64,000 nucleotides of DNA. Source: Plotosus lineatus. Lineage: Eukaryota > Chordata > Actinopteri > Siluriformes > Plotosidae. The notes under the pieces were generated by a model. It was not told the origin of the DNA. It searched no databases and saw only the letters and a program-made list of their open reading frames with translations. The stretch covers positions 2,361,501-2,425,500 of the forward strand of contig CM045745.1 of assembly GCA_024760905.1 (NCBI GenBank), written 5' to 3'. Within the stretch, counting starts at the first letter, position 1; every line of letters starts with the position of its first letter. Below are positions 53,491 to 63,474 of this stretch, in pieces. The position numbers and the translations under genes are program-made.

Positions 53491-54304
53491 CAGTCGGCCC
53501 TGTACTTACGAAAACCTCTGAATATGAAAAATCCAGGTTAAGAAAAACATTTTCCTAAATTTTCGTCCTCATTTTACGAAAATAACTTCTTTTTACGAAA
53601 AGCACCAAATGCGCCATTCAAAAATTCAAACACGCCATTCAAACATTCAAAAAATGCGTGAGTTGCTCTCTCATTGGCTGTCTCCCAACATCCCGCCCGC
53701 TGGTCTCCCATTGGCCAGGAGGGAGCTGAACTTTACCCATACTTCCTGTTCCCATACTTCCTGTTTGTCACACGCGTGAAGGAGAGTTGAACAGGACTGT
53801 TGGCTCATGAGATTTTTTGAGATTGAGCATTGCAGCATTATATTTCGTTATCCATCATGGACCCCAAGAAAGTGATTCCCGGTGACACCAAAAAGAAGAA
53901 GCGGGCTCCATTATCAATCGAAGTGAAGCAGGAGATAATACAAAAATATGAAAGTGGGATGCGGTTGAGCGAAATCGCAAAGGAGTATGGTCGAAACCCC
54001 TCCGCCATATTTATGGACTTCGTGAAGGAGGGTGGAGGTGAGGGTTCTTCAGACCAGGAACTCCCGGACTTTAAAGCGTCACATGGATGGTTCGAGAGAT
54101 TTTTAAAAAGGTAAATAATTTTCTTTTAATGATAACACATATTTCATACAAAATTGGTGTACTTTTATAATTTTCAAAGGGTTTATGGGATACTCTTGGA
54201 ACGAATCACGCGGTTTACATGTAAAATGCACCTCTACTTACGAAAACTGCAGTTTACGAAAAAGGCACTGGAACTGGTTGATTTCGTAAGGAGAGGGCCA
54301 ACTG
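53491..54304 (+). mobile_element. Tigger-like element with HTH frame (T7)
   Basis: Ends CAGTCGGCCCTGTACTTACG and AAGGAGAGGGCCAACTG form inverted termini. It carries the family 5' half ('gcgtgagttgctctctcattggctg'), an ATG-initiated frame for a transposase N-terminus, and the family 3' half. The catalytic domain is deleted. Confidence 0.8.
53830..54114 (+). pseudogene. Tigger transposase N-terminus only
   Basis: A 94-codon frame; the likely start is the MDPKKV methionine at 53857. It reads APLSIEVKQEIIQKYESGMR and LSEIAKEYGRNPSA, a CENP-B N-terminal (Psq-type) helix-turn-helix, then jumps to ELPDFKASHGWFERFLKR, the second CENP-B-type DNA-binding helix region (FKASHGWFxRF). The DDE domain is missing. 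Full Tigger proteins are several times longer. It could at most bind transposon ends. Confidence 0.85.
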
Positions 54305-54399
54305 TCATGTAAATGTCTTAATCCGTTCCGTCGTCTTTTGAACAGAAGTTAACGGTACCATAACTCATACCATCGGTCCTCAAATTAAGTGAATTTTTT

Positions 54400-54855
54400 T
54401 TTATATAGTTTATTATATTATGTTTTGTGTTGTGAAAGACTTTTTAACTTTTCATTGGCTTTTATTTTAGTGTTGTGGTCTTTCAGAAAAGAGTTGCAAA
54501 ATGCGCGTTGGAGAGGGGCGTGGCTCGAACACGCGGGATGGAGTGCTAAACACACACACACATTTAATCATTTCCATTTCATCACAGGCTATGAAGACGA
54601 GCAGCGCTCTCGATGCTAGAAGACTGTCCCTCTTGATCTCTCAGCTCTGTGGTCAAGCAGTTGAAGTGCACTAGAGCACAAGAAACTATAACTAGAGCAC
54701 TAGAAACCTGTGAACAATAAAGCACATCCCGTTTTTCATAGATGAGTGTGTTAGAGACATGCCCCTCTCCAACGCGCAACTCTTTTCTGAGACCATAACA
54801 CACTAAAATGAAAACCACTAAAAACTTAAAGCATTATAACAATAAAGATATTAAT
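54400..54855. repeat. Foldback element with about 110-130 bp arms
   Basis: Left arm 54400-54531 and right arm 54745-54855 are imperfect inverted copies. Shared blocks include CAGAAAAGAGTTG, GCGCGTTGGAGAGGGGC and CATTTTAGTGTGTTATGGTC-like sequence. About 210 bp separates them. No coding sequence or known terminal motif. Confidence 0.75.
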
Positions 54856-55179
54856 TCTAACCTTTTTTGAAAACCTTCTTTTCAAAACCTTACGGAAGTG
54901 GCTCATGACCTCATCGTTAAAGGTGTTCACAGCACTGCTAGCACTTTAGCTTAGCTTTAGCGCTTTATATTAGCCTACATACATATATACAGACGCTCCC
55001 CGACTTACGATCATCAGTTTTATGTTTTTTCAATTTTATGTTTGTTTTTTTTTCCAAGTCAAATTTTGAGTTGAGACGTACCTACGTAGTACGCTGATGT
55101 AATGACGCAATGACGCTGCATCCATTGTTTACAAACTACAGACTGAATGTTCTTCCCAGTTCAGTTGTTAGGAGTATGT

Positions 55180-56198
55180 ACTAGTTCTTCTCAAAAAATT
55201 AGCATATTGTGATGAAGTTCATTATTTTCTGTAATGTACTGATAAAAATTAAACTTTCATATATTTTAGATTCATTGCACCCCAACTGAAATATTTCAGG
55301 TCTTTAATTGTTTTAATACTGATGATTTTGGCATCCAGCTCATGAAAACCCAAAATTCCGATCTTAAAAAAAATTAGCATATTTCATCCGATCGATAATA
55401 AAAAAAAAAGTGTTTTTAATACAAAAAAGTCACCCTTCAAATAATTATGTTCAGTTATGCACGCAATCCTTGGTCGGGAATCCTTTTGCAGAAATGACTG
55501 CTTCAATGCGGCGTGGCATGGAGGCAATCAGCCTGTGGCACTGCTGAGGTGTTATGGAGGCCCAGGATGCTTCGATAGCGGCCTTCAGCTCATCCACAGT
55601 GTTGGGTCTGGTGTCTCTCAACTTTCTCTTCACAATATCCCACAGATTCTCTATGGGCTTCAGGTCAGGAGAGTTGGCAGGCCAATTGAGCACAGTAATA
55701 CCATGGTCAGTAAACCATTTAGCAGTGGTTTTGGCACTGTGAGCAGGTGCCAGGTCGTGCTGAAAAATGAAATCTTCATCTCCATAAAGCTTTTCAGCAG
55801 ATGGAAGCATGAAGTGCTCCAAAATCTCCTGATAGCTAGCTGCATTGACCCCGCCCTTGATAAAACACAGTGGACCAACACCAGCAGCTGACATGGCACC
55901 CCAGACCATCACTGACTGTGGGTACTTGACACTGGACTTCAGGCATTTTGGCATTTCCTTCTCCCCAGTCTTCCTCCAGACTCTGGCACCTTGATTTCCG
56001 AATGACATGCAAAATTTGCTTTCATCTGAAAAAAGTACTTTGGACCACTGAGCAACAGTCCAGTGCTGCTTCTCTGTAGCCCAGGTCAGGCTCCTGTGCC
56101 GCTGTTTCTGGTTCAAAAGTGGCTTGACCTGGGGAATGCGGCACCTGTAGCCCAGTCCACTGCTTCCACAGGTCCCCCAAGGTCTGGAATCGGCCCTT
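55180..56198 (-). mobile_element. Tc1-like transposon, 5' truncated (copy 3)
   Basis: Minus orientation. The right-hand terminal repeat is present (ACTAGTTCTTCTCAAAAAAT at 55180) and the C-terminal three quarters of the transposase gene. It breaks off at 'aatcggccctttgggaccct', where the LTR sequence begins. The first terminal repeat and the helix-turn-helix are missing. Confidence 0.9.
55451..56198 (-). pseudogene. Tc1 transposase catalytic domain, uninterrupted
   Basis: A frame open to the break, reading TCGSSGLGYRCRIPQVKPLL, LFSDESKFCMSFGNQGARVW (first D), FQHDLAPAHSAKTTAKWFTD (second D), DLKPIENLWDIVKRKLRDTR (E) and GFPTKDCVHN. All three DDE residues are intact with no stop, the best-preserved catalytic region of the four copies. 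Upstream codons (YNLDLNHVQINQG) come from LTR sequence. Without the DNA-binding domain no functional transposase is expected. Confidence 0.9.
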
Positions 56199-56398
56199 TG
56201 GGACCCTTGGTTAATTTGTACGTGGTTTAGGTCTAAGTTGTACATAATGTGAATTTTGTCTTATTTTGGTCATATTATTAAATTAATGTCGTGGTCTGTT
56301 GTGCTTTGCTGGTTTCACAGGGCAATTTCAATCATCTAAATTTTCATATACGTAACAAGTGGGGGCTCGTCTGATAGAACCAGTAGACATACGTAACA
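56199..56398 (+). repeat. 5' LTR remnant
   Basis: Matches the last 200 bp of the 3' LTR (starting GGGACCCTTGGTTAATTTGT, ending CATACGTAACA), with a 12-bp length difference near 56281. The upstream LTR part was lost at the junction with the Tc1 element. Confidence 0.85.
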
Positions 56399-56402
56399 AA
56401 AG

Positions 56403-56420
56403 TGGGGGCTCGTCCGGGAT
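56403..56420 (+). promoter_or_regulatory. tRNA-Pro primer binding site
   Basis: TGGGGGCTCGTCCGGGAT, 18 nt complementary to the 3' end of proline tRNA, 4 bp after the LTR end. A diverged copy (TGGGGGCTCGTCTGATAG) lies inside the LTR at 56360-56377. Confidence 0.88.
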
Positions 56421-56492
56421 CGAATCCATTTGGCATTGAGTCTTTAATATTGAATTGATACATTTTGATACTTTAATTGTGAAACCAGCAAA

Positions 56493-56702
56493 ATGGTGTT
56501 TACACTTGAGGGTTTTATTAAATTGCCTAACCCTGAGGAAGTCGGTGCCTTGCGCACAGCTGATTTGGTGCAAATCTCCAATTATTTTGAACTTGAGGAA
56601 AAACCTGTGATGGGGAAATTTCAGGTTGTGATGGCAATTGAGTCCCGAGTTCAAAAATCAGTCCACAAGTTACCCAAATGCTTGTGGGTCTATCATGCCT
56701 AA
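56493..56702 (+). pseudogene. Gypsy-like gag N-terminus
   Basis: A 69-codon frame whose ATG follows the primer site by 72 bp. It reads TLEGFIKLPNPEEVGALRTA and DLVQISNYFEL, a pattern typical of the N-terminus of fish gypsy gag proteins. It soon ends in a stop. The capsid and zinc knuckle are not found. Confidence 0.65.
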
Positions 56703-56811
56703 GCCTTTTTGTTTCAGGTGGGTCTGTGGAGAGTTTTTGTTTACGAGGACATGATGTCAGGTGCTGTGTTTCTGGAGGAGGATTTACCTTGTATGTCAAG
56801 GCTTTGTGTCA

Positions 56812-57158
56812 GAGATGAAAATGCTGAGGTTCTCTCTGGGAGTAACGAGGATGGATAGGATCAGAAATGAGTACATCAGAAGGACAGCCCATATAAGATG
56901 TTTTGGAGACAAAGTCAGAGAGGCTAGATTGAGATGGTTTGGACATGTACAGAGGAGGGATAGTGAGTATATTGGTAGTAGGATGCTGAGGTTGTAACTA
57001 CCAGGCAGAAGGCCAAAAGAGACGATTCATCGACGTGGTGAAGGAGGACATGAAGGCAGTTGGTGTAAAAGAAGAAGATGCATAGGACAGGGTGCGATGG
57101 AGGTGGATGATTTGCTGTGGCGACCCCTGAAGGGAGCAGCCGAAAGGAAAAGAAGAAG

Positions 57159-57187
<29 letters not shown>
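56812..57187 (+). mobile_element. RTE-type LINE 3' fragment (copy F)
   Basis: Short copy beginning EMKMLRFSLGVTRMDRIRNE and ending GACCCCTGAAGGGAGCAGCC and (GAA)n. Flanked by a perfect 17-bp target-site duplication GTCAAGGCTTTGTGTCA (56795-56811 and 57188-57204). It is inserted in the gypsy-like interior and so is younger than that element. Confidence 0.92.
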
Positions 57188-57189
<2 letters not shown>

Positions 57190-57204
57190 CAAGGCTTTGT
57201 GTCA

Positions 57205-57480
57205 CTTATGGGAGATACCCCATGGCCCATTTTGATATTAAGGAATACTGAAGCTCTTTGGTCTCAGATTTTGAAGGATGTTATGCCTTTTGTCGAGTTT
57301 TCAGGTATTGACAATGTTTGACTGTAGGTTATAAGTGACTCTTGCTCCTCTCCAGTTGGTCAATTTGACTTGTCAGGCCTGATTTCTGGTGAAATTAAAA
57401 TGGGTGTTCTCGATGTGCCCCCAGTTCCGGGTGTTATGTTGATCAGTAATGATCCTATGGGGGTAAAGTTGGAGTTGATG
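57205..57480 (+). pseudogene. Retroelement protease-region relic
   Basis: Reads PILILRNTEALWSQILKDVM PFVE and, in another frame, QFDLSGLISGEIKMGVLDVP. It looks like the beginning of a retropepsin region, where LRDTGA-type would hold the catalytic Asp-Thr/Ser-Gly; here D is N and G is E, so it is inactive. Stops interrupt it. Confidence 0.5.
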
Positions 57481-57567
57481 CACTTTGTTTGTTTGGTTGA
57501 AATGTGTAGATTTTGATGATGTGAAGGGTATGACTTGAAGAAAGTTTATGCAAAACTTTCTTCTCTT

Positions 57568-57579
57568 TAAGGGGGAGAG
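57568..57579 (+). promoter_or_regulatory. Polypurine tract
   Basis: AAGGGGGAGAG immediately before the 3' LTR start, the expected plus-strand primer site. Confidence 0.75.
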
Positions 57580-58268
57580 TGGTACAAGTATGTACATATT
57601 GGTGTGAATGTAAATATAAACATAATGGAAGCGAGTCACGTGGTGTGACTCAGCTGTGGGAGTCTGTAATTTTCCATAGAGGACTGGAGTTGTGCAATCA
57701 AACAGAGGGGAGGAGCAACACAGACATGTTGTGGCTTGTCTGAGCTTGCCTGGGCTTGTTCAACTTGGTTTGGGAATCTATATTAAGGACCGGTGGCCTA
57801 CTGGCTTCAATCTTCCAGGCTCCTCCAGTCCCTGACAGTCTCCTCCAGGCTCTTCGGGCAGATCATCCAAGGGGACTCATTGCGGCAGATCACCAAAAGG
57901 GGAAGTCATCCAAGGCGGATCATGGAACCACCGTTCGGGACTTCATCGACACAGTCCAGCATCCACGGCCACGCAACGCCCACAAGGGATGGCAAGCCTT
58001 TCCCTGCCAGCACATGCGCCATCACTAAATTTACCCTGCTGCAGGGGCTTGGTGACTATGGGACCCTTGGTTAATTTGTACATGGTTTAGGTCTAAGTTG
58101 TACATAATGTGAATTTTGTCTTATTTTGGTCATATTATTAAATTGTACATAGTTAATGTCGTGGTCTGTTGTGCTTTGCTGGTTTCACAGGGCAATTTCA
58201 ATCATCTAAATTTTCATATCCGTAACAAGTGGGGGCTCGTTTGATAGAACCAGTAGGCATACGTAACA
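57580..58268 (+). repeat. 3' LTR
   Basis: About 689 bp from TGGTACAAGTATG to CATACGTAACA (TG...CA). It contains the 200 bp shared with the 5' remnant, and an internal primer-site-like copy at 58230-58247. Confidence 0.8.
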
Positions 58269-58284
58269 AAAGATATATATATAC

Positions 58285-59785
58285 ACTAGTCCTTCTCAAA
58301 AAATTAGCATATTGTGATAAAGTTCATTATTTTCTGTAATGTACTGATAAAAATTAAACTTTCATATATTTTAGATTCATTGCACACCAACTGAAATATT
58401 TCAGGTCTTTTATTGTTTTAATACTGATGATTTTGGCATACAGCTCATGAAAACCAAAAATCCCTATCTCAAAAAATTAGCATATTTCATCCAACCAATA
58501 AAAAAAATAATGTTTTTAATACAAAAATAATTATGTTCAGTTATGCACTCAATACTTGGTTGGGAATCCTTTTGCAGAAATGACTGCTTCAATGCGGCGT
58601 GGCATGGAGGCAATCAGCCTGTGGCACTGCTGAGGTGGTACGGAGGCCCAGGATGCTTCGACAGCAGCCTTCAGCTCATCCACAGTGTTGGGTCTGGTGT
58701 CTCTCAACTTTCTCTTCACAATATCCCACAGATTCTCTATTGGGTTCAGGTCAGGAGAGTTGGCAGGCCAATTGAGCACTGTAATACCATGGTCAGTAAA
58801 CCATTTAGCAGTGGTTTTGGCACTGTGAGCAGGTGCCAGGTCGTGCTGAAAAATGAAATCTTCATCTCCATAAAGCTTTTCAGCAGATGGAAGCATGAAG
58901 TGCTCCAAAATCTCCTGATATCTAGCTGCATTGACCCTGTCCTTGATAAAACCAACACCAGTAGCTGACATGGCACCCCAGACCATCACTGACTGTGGGT
59001 ACGTGACACTGGACTTCAGGCATTTTGGCATTTCCTTCTCCCCAGTCTTCCTCCAGACTCTGGCACCTTGATTTCCGAATGACATGCAAAATTTGCTTTC
59101 ATCCGGAAAAAGTACTTTGGACCACTGAGCAACAATCTAGTGCTGCTTCTCTGTAGCCCAGGTCAGCCGCTTCTGCCGCTGTTTATGGTTCAAAAGTGGG
59201 TTGACCTGGGGAATGCGGCACCTGTAGCCTAGTCCACTGCTTCCACAGGTCCCCTAAAGTCTGGAATCGGCCCTTCTCCACAATCTTCCTCAGGGTCCGG
59301 TCACCTCTTCTGGTTGTGCAGCGTTTTCTGCCACACTTTTTCCTTTCCACAGACGTCCCACTGAGGTGCCTTGACACAGCACTCTGGGAACAGCCTATTC
59401 GCTCAGAGATTTCTTTCTGTGTCTTACCCTCTTGCTTGAGGGTGCCAATGATGGCCTTCTGGACAGCAGTCAGGTCGGTAGTCTTACCCATGATTGCGGT
59501 TTTGAGTAATGAACCAGGCTGGGAGTTTTTAAAAGCCTCAGGAATCTTTTGCAGGTGTTTAGAGTTAATTGGTTGATTCAGATGATTAGGTTAATAGCTC
59601 GTTTTTGGGTTTTGGGTTTTCATGAGCTGTATGCCAAAATCATCAGTATTAAAACAATAAAAGACCTGAAATATTTCAGTTCGTGTGCAATGATTCTAAA
59701 ATATATGAAAGTTTAATTTTTATCAGTACATTACAGAAAATAATGAACTTTATCACAATATGCTAATTTTTTGAGAAGGACTAGT
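58285..59785 (-). mobile_element. Tc1-like transposon (copy 4)
   Basis: Full element in minus orientation with both terminal repeats (ACTAGTCCTTCTCAAAAAAT and inverse). It lies 16 bp after the 3' LTR in (TA)n sequence. One inner direct-repeat motif on the transposase 5' side is deleted (near 59600, 'gctcgtttttgggttttggg'). Confidence 0.92.
58549..59491 (-). pseudogene. Tc1 transposase, copy 4, broken
   Basis: The N-terminal frame (59491-59183) has the HTH (TDLTAVQKAIIGTLKQEGKT, KEISERIGCSQSAVSRHLSG). An in-frame stop (CTAG on the minus strand near 59138, QH*) and a shift follow. The C-terminal frame (59085-58549) has QHDLAPAHSAKTTAKWFTD and DLNPIENLWDIVKRKLRDTR. The first catalytic D survives as FPDESKF in the gap. 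A 9-bp deletion affects the VGPLCFIKG region (reads VGFIKD). Confidence 0.9.
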
Positions 59786-59840
59786 ATATATATATATATA
59801 TATATGTCCGTAATATAGCGTGTTACCCTTGCATTAAGAC

Positions 59841-60190
59841 AGGGCAGTGGTGGTCTAGTGGTATAGGGCGCTGGATCGCTGATCCAAAGGTTGGGGGGTT
59901 CGAGTCCCACTCTCCACAAGATTGTCACTGGCCCCCCCAGTGCAGCTAACTGGGTTATCAAAGGCGGGCCATGTCTCTCACTGTCTATGGTGAGAGGCAT
60001 GTAAAAGAACCATTGCTGACTTTCGTAAAGAGTAGGCTGCAAAGTCGTCAGCGTGTTTCTGTCCCTTGCTCAAAAGGTTTGTGACAGGAAGGGCATCCGA
60101 CATAAAAACCTCTGCCAAATCAAACGTGCGAATCAGATGATTTGCTGTGGCGACTCCCGAGTAAAAGGGAAAAAAGCCGAAAGGAAGGCC
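59841..60190 (+). mobile_element. tRNA-headed SINE with RTE-derived tail
   Basis: Full-length: head GGCAGTGGTGGTCTAGTGGT, B box GGTTCGAGTCC, body, GGAAGGGCATCCGACATAAA and 'tgctgtggcgactcccgag', GCCGAAAGGAAG end. Inserted in T11 sequence ('gcattaagac' | 'gcctttgtgtttacac'). Confidence 0.9.
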
Positions 60191-60398
60191 TTTGTGTTTA
60201 CACTGTTTTGTGGATTTTTGTAACCCTAAGCAAATATAGTTGGTCAGAAGTGTTAGCCTACTAGCATGGGTGCAAGTCTCATACACAGAGATGAATTCAC
60301 TGCTCAGATTGGCACAATCTAATGCATACTCAGTGAAGGAAAGAAAGTTGTATAATGAATGAAAACCCGAATCCACAAATTACAGAACAATTACAGAT

Positions 60399-60512
60399 AT
60401 TTATTATCTTTTAGCAGAATCCTAAGAGTGTATACTTATTTTTATATTAATATTTATTAGGATTTGTATAAAAGTAAGTATGTACTCTTAGGATTCTGCT
60501 AAAAGATAATAT
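60399..60512. repeat. Hairpin-forming inverted repeat
   Basis: TATCTTTTAGCAGAATCCTA followed after about 60 bp by its inverse TAGGATTCTGCTAAAAGATA. Arms of about 40 bp. The first arm is ordinary Tigger-like sequence (also in T10 at 52050), the second an inverted copy. Confidence 0.75.
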
Positions 60513-60726
60513 ATTTTTTATATTAATATTCATTCGGATTTTTAAATGCAGCCGTGAGGAGGGGGCACAAACAAGTGCCCGCCCTCACACCGGTCCCAAG
60601 CCCAGAGAAATGCACAGGGTTGCGACAGGAATGGCATCCGGTGTAAAACTTTTGCCAAAATGCAAACAGTAAAGACAAATCTCATACCGGATCGGTCGAG
60701 GCCTGGATTAACAACAACCGCCATCA

Positions 60727-61992
60727 GTGCTGTTAACCAACAGGGTGCTGGTGGAAATTGGACTACTGTTGGTCGAAGAAGGAGAGGTCGAAGGAAGGTG
60801 GATATACTGTGTTCAGGAGACCAGGTGGAAAGGTAGCAAGGCTAGAAGCTCAGGAGCAGGGTTTAAGCTGTTTTTTCGTAGTGTGGATGGGAAGAGAAAT
60901 GGAGTCGGAGTCATCTTGAAGGAGGGGTTGGTCAGAAATATTCTAGAAGTGAAAAGAGTGTCAGACAGAGTGATAAGTCTCAAGTTAGAAATTGAAGGTG
61001 TGATGTTCAATGTTGTTAGTGCTTATGCCCCACAGGCAGGATGGGAGCTAGAAGAGAAGGAGAGATTCTGGAGTGAGTTAGATGAAGTGATGCAGAGTAA
61101 CCCCAGAGGTGAAAGAGTGGTCATTGGTGCAGACTTCAATGGACATGTTGGTGCAGGAAACAGAGGGGACGAGGAAGTGATGGGCAGGTTTGGTATCCAG
61201 GACAGGAACACAGAAGGACAGCTGTTGATAGATTTTACAAAAAGGATGGAAATGGCTGTGGTGAATACTTTCTTCCAGAAGAGAGAGGAGCACAGGGTGA
61301 CTTATAAAAGTGGAGGTAGGAGCACACAGGTAGACTACAGCTTGTGTAGGCGATGTAATCTGAAGGAAGTCAGTGACTGCAAAGTAGTAGTGGGTGAGAG
61401 TGTTGCCAAACAGCATAGGATGGTAGTGTGCAGGAAGATGCTGATGGTAAGAAAGGTGAAGAAGGCAAAGGCAGAGCAGAAGACAAAGTGGTGGAAGCTG
61501 AAAAAGGAAGAGTGTTGTGTTGTCTTCAAGGAGGAGTTGAAACAGGTTTTGGGTGGTCAGGAAGTGCTTCCAGATGCCTGGACAACTACAGCTAATGTGA
61601 TCAGGGAGACCGGTAGGAGAGTACTTGGCATGTCCTCTGGAAGGACAGTAGATAAGGAGACTTGGTGGTGGTATGAGGAAGTGCAGGAGTGTGTACAAAA
61701 GAAGCAGTTAACTAAGAAGAAATGGAATATTGAGAGGACCGAAGAGAGTAAACAGCAGTACAGGGAGACACAGCGTAAGGCGAAGGTAGCGGTGTCAAAG
61801 GCAAAACAGAGGGCATATGATGACTTGTATGCTCGGTTGGACAGTAAAGAGGGAGAAAATGATTTATGCAGGTTGGCACAGCAGAGAAATAAAGATGGAA
61901 AGGACGTGCAGCAAGTTAGAGTGATTAAGGACAGAGTGGGAAACGTGTTGACTGATGACAAGTGTGCTGGGAAGATGGAAAAAGTACTTTGA
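60727..61992 (+). pseudogene. RTE endonuclease and linker, copy D
   Basis: A 421-codon frame. The expected N-terminal endonuclease strand is deleted (VEEGEVEGRWIYCVQETRWK directly). Then RNGVGVILKEGLVRN, SAYAPQAG, VVIGADFNGHVGAGNRGDEE, TQVDYSLCRRCNLKEVSD, KTKWWKLKKEECCVVFKEEL and KEGENDLCRLAQQRNKDGKD. It ends after DDKCAGKMEKVL because of a 2-nt loss near 61958. Confidence 0.9.
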
Positions 61993-63474
61993 AGAGCTGG
62001 TGACTGAGGAAAATGAGAGAGAGAAAAGAGTAGAAGAGGTGACTGTTGAGGACCAGGAAGTAGCAAAGATTAGTAAGGGTGAAGTGAGGAGGGCATTGAA
62101 AAGGATGAAGAGTGGAAAGGCAGTTGGTCCTGATGACATACCGGTGGAGGTATGGAAGGGTCTAGGAGAGGTCGCAGTAGATTGTCTGACAAGAACATTC
62201 AACAAGGTCTTCGAGAGTGAGAGGATGCCAGAGGAATGGAGAAGTGTGCTGGTGCCCATTTTTAAGAACAAGGGAGATGTGCAGAGTTGCGGCAACTACA
62301 GAGGGATAAAGTTGATGAGCCATACGATGAAGTTATGGGAAAGAATAGTGGAAGCTAGACGAAGGGCAGAGGTCAGCATTTGTGAACAACAGTTTGGTTT
62401 CATGCCAAGAAAGAGCACCACAGATGCAGTGTTTGCTTTGAGGATGTTAATAGAGAAGTACAGAAAAGGTCAGAAGGAGCTGCACTGTGCCTTTGTGGAT
62501 CTGGAGAAAGCATATGGAGAAAGGGTGCCGAGAGAGGAACTGTGGTATTGCATGAGGAAGTCTGGAGTATCAGAGAAGTATGTTAGAGTGGTGCAGAACA
62601 TGTTTTGAGAGATGTAAGACAGTGGTGAGGTGTGCTGTTGGTGTGACAGAAGAGTTCAAGGTGGAGGTGGGACTGCATCAAGGGTCAGCTCTCAGCCCCT
62701 TCTTGTTTGCTATGGTGATGGACAGCCTGAAAGACATGGTTAGACAAGATTCCCCAAGGACTATGTTGTTTGCAGACGACATTGTGATCTGTAGTGAGAG
62801 CAGTGAAAATCTAGAGAGGTGGAGGTATGCCCTGGAAAGAAGAGGAATGAAGGTTAGCCTCAGTAAGTCAGAATACATGTGTGTGAATGAGAAGGACCCA
62901 AGAGGAACAGTGAGGTTACAGGGAGCAGAGAGTACAGGGAGTACTGGCTCAACAATCCAGAGCAATGGAGAGTGTGGAAAAGATGTGAAGAAGCGTGTGC
63001 AAGCAGGTTGGAATGGTTTGAGAAAAGTGTCCGGTGTGATGTGTGATAGGAAGGTATCGGCAAGAATGAAAGGAAAAGTGTACAAGACAGTGATGAGGCC
63101 AGCAATGTTGTATGGTTTAGAAACAGTTGCGGTGAGGAAAAGACAGGAGGCAGAGCTGGAGGTAGCAGAGATGAAAATGTTGAGGATGGATAGGATCAGG
63201 AATGAGTACATCAGAGGGACGGCCCATGTAAGATATTTTGGAGACAAAGTCAGAGGCTAGATTGAGATGGTTTGGACATGTACAGAGGAGGGATAGTGAG
63301 TATATTGGTAGTAGGATGCTGAGGTTGGAACTACCAGGCAGAAGGCCTAGAGGAAAACCAAAGAGAAGATTTATGGATGTGGTGAAGGAGGACATGAAGG
63401 TCGTTGGACTGAGAGTTGAAGATACAGAGGATAGGGTGAGATGGAGGCGGATGGTGTGCTGTGGCGACCCCTGA
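61955..63474 (+). pseudogene. RTE reverse transcriptase and C-terminus, copy D
   Basis: Frame 61955-62608: KRMKSGKAVGPDDIPVEVWK, LVPIFKNKGDVQSCGNYRGI, EQQFGFMPRKSTTDAVFALR and FVDLEKAYGERVPREELWYC (motif A with a one-codon insertion). Frame 62580-63260: VGLHQGSALSPFLFAMVMDS, MLFADDIVICSESSENLERW (intact FADD), GVMCDRKVSARMKGKVYKTV and LYGLETVAVRKRQEAELEV. Frame 63238-63474: RWFGHVQRRDSEYIGSRM and LPGRRPRGKPKRRFMDVVKE. Shifts at about 62603 and 63255. Confidence 0.9.

Larger units (their letters stand above)
56199..58268 (+). mobile_element. Gypsy-like LTR retrotransposon relic
   Basis: Consists of a truncated 5' LTR, a tRNA-Pro-type primer binding site, a gag start, protease remnants, a polypurine tract and a full 3' LTR. 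The reverse transcriptase, RNase H and integrase are gone, and an RTE fragment is inserted in the interior. Assigned to Ty3/gypsy by the gag N-terminus and protease context. The proline-type primer site also occurs in gammaretroviruses, but nothing retroviral such as an envelope is seen. Confidence 0.75.

Noticed and set aside
56199..58268. Endogenous gammaretrovirus, suggested by the proline-type primer site
   Set aside because: No retroviral gag, pol or envelope similarity is visible. The gag start and protease context fit a gypsy-like retrotransposon better, and the primer type is not diagnostic.
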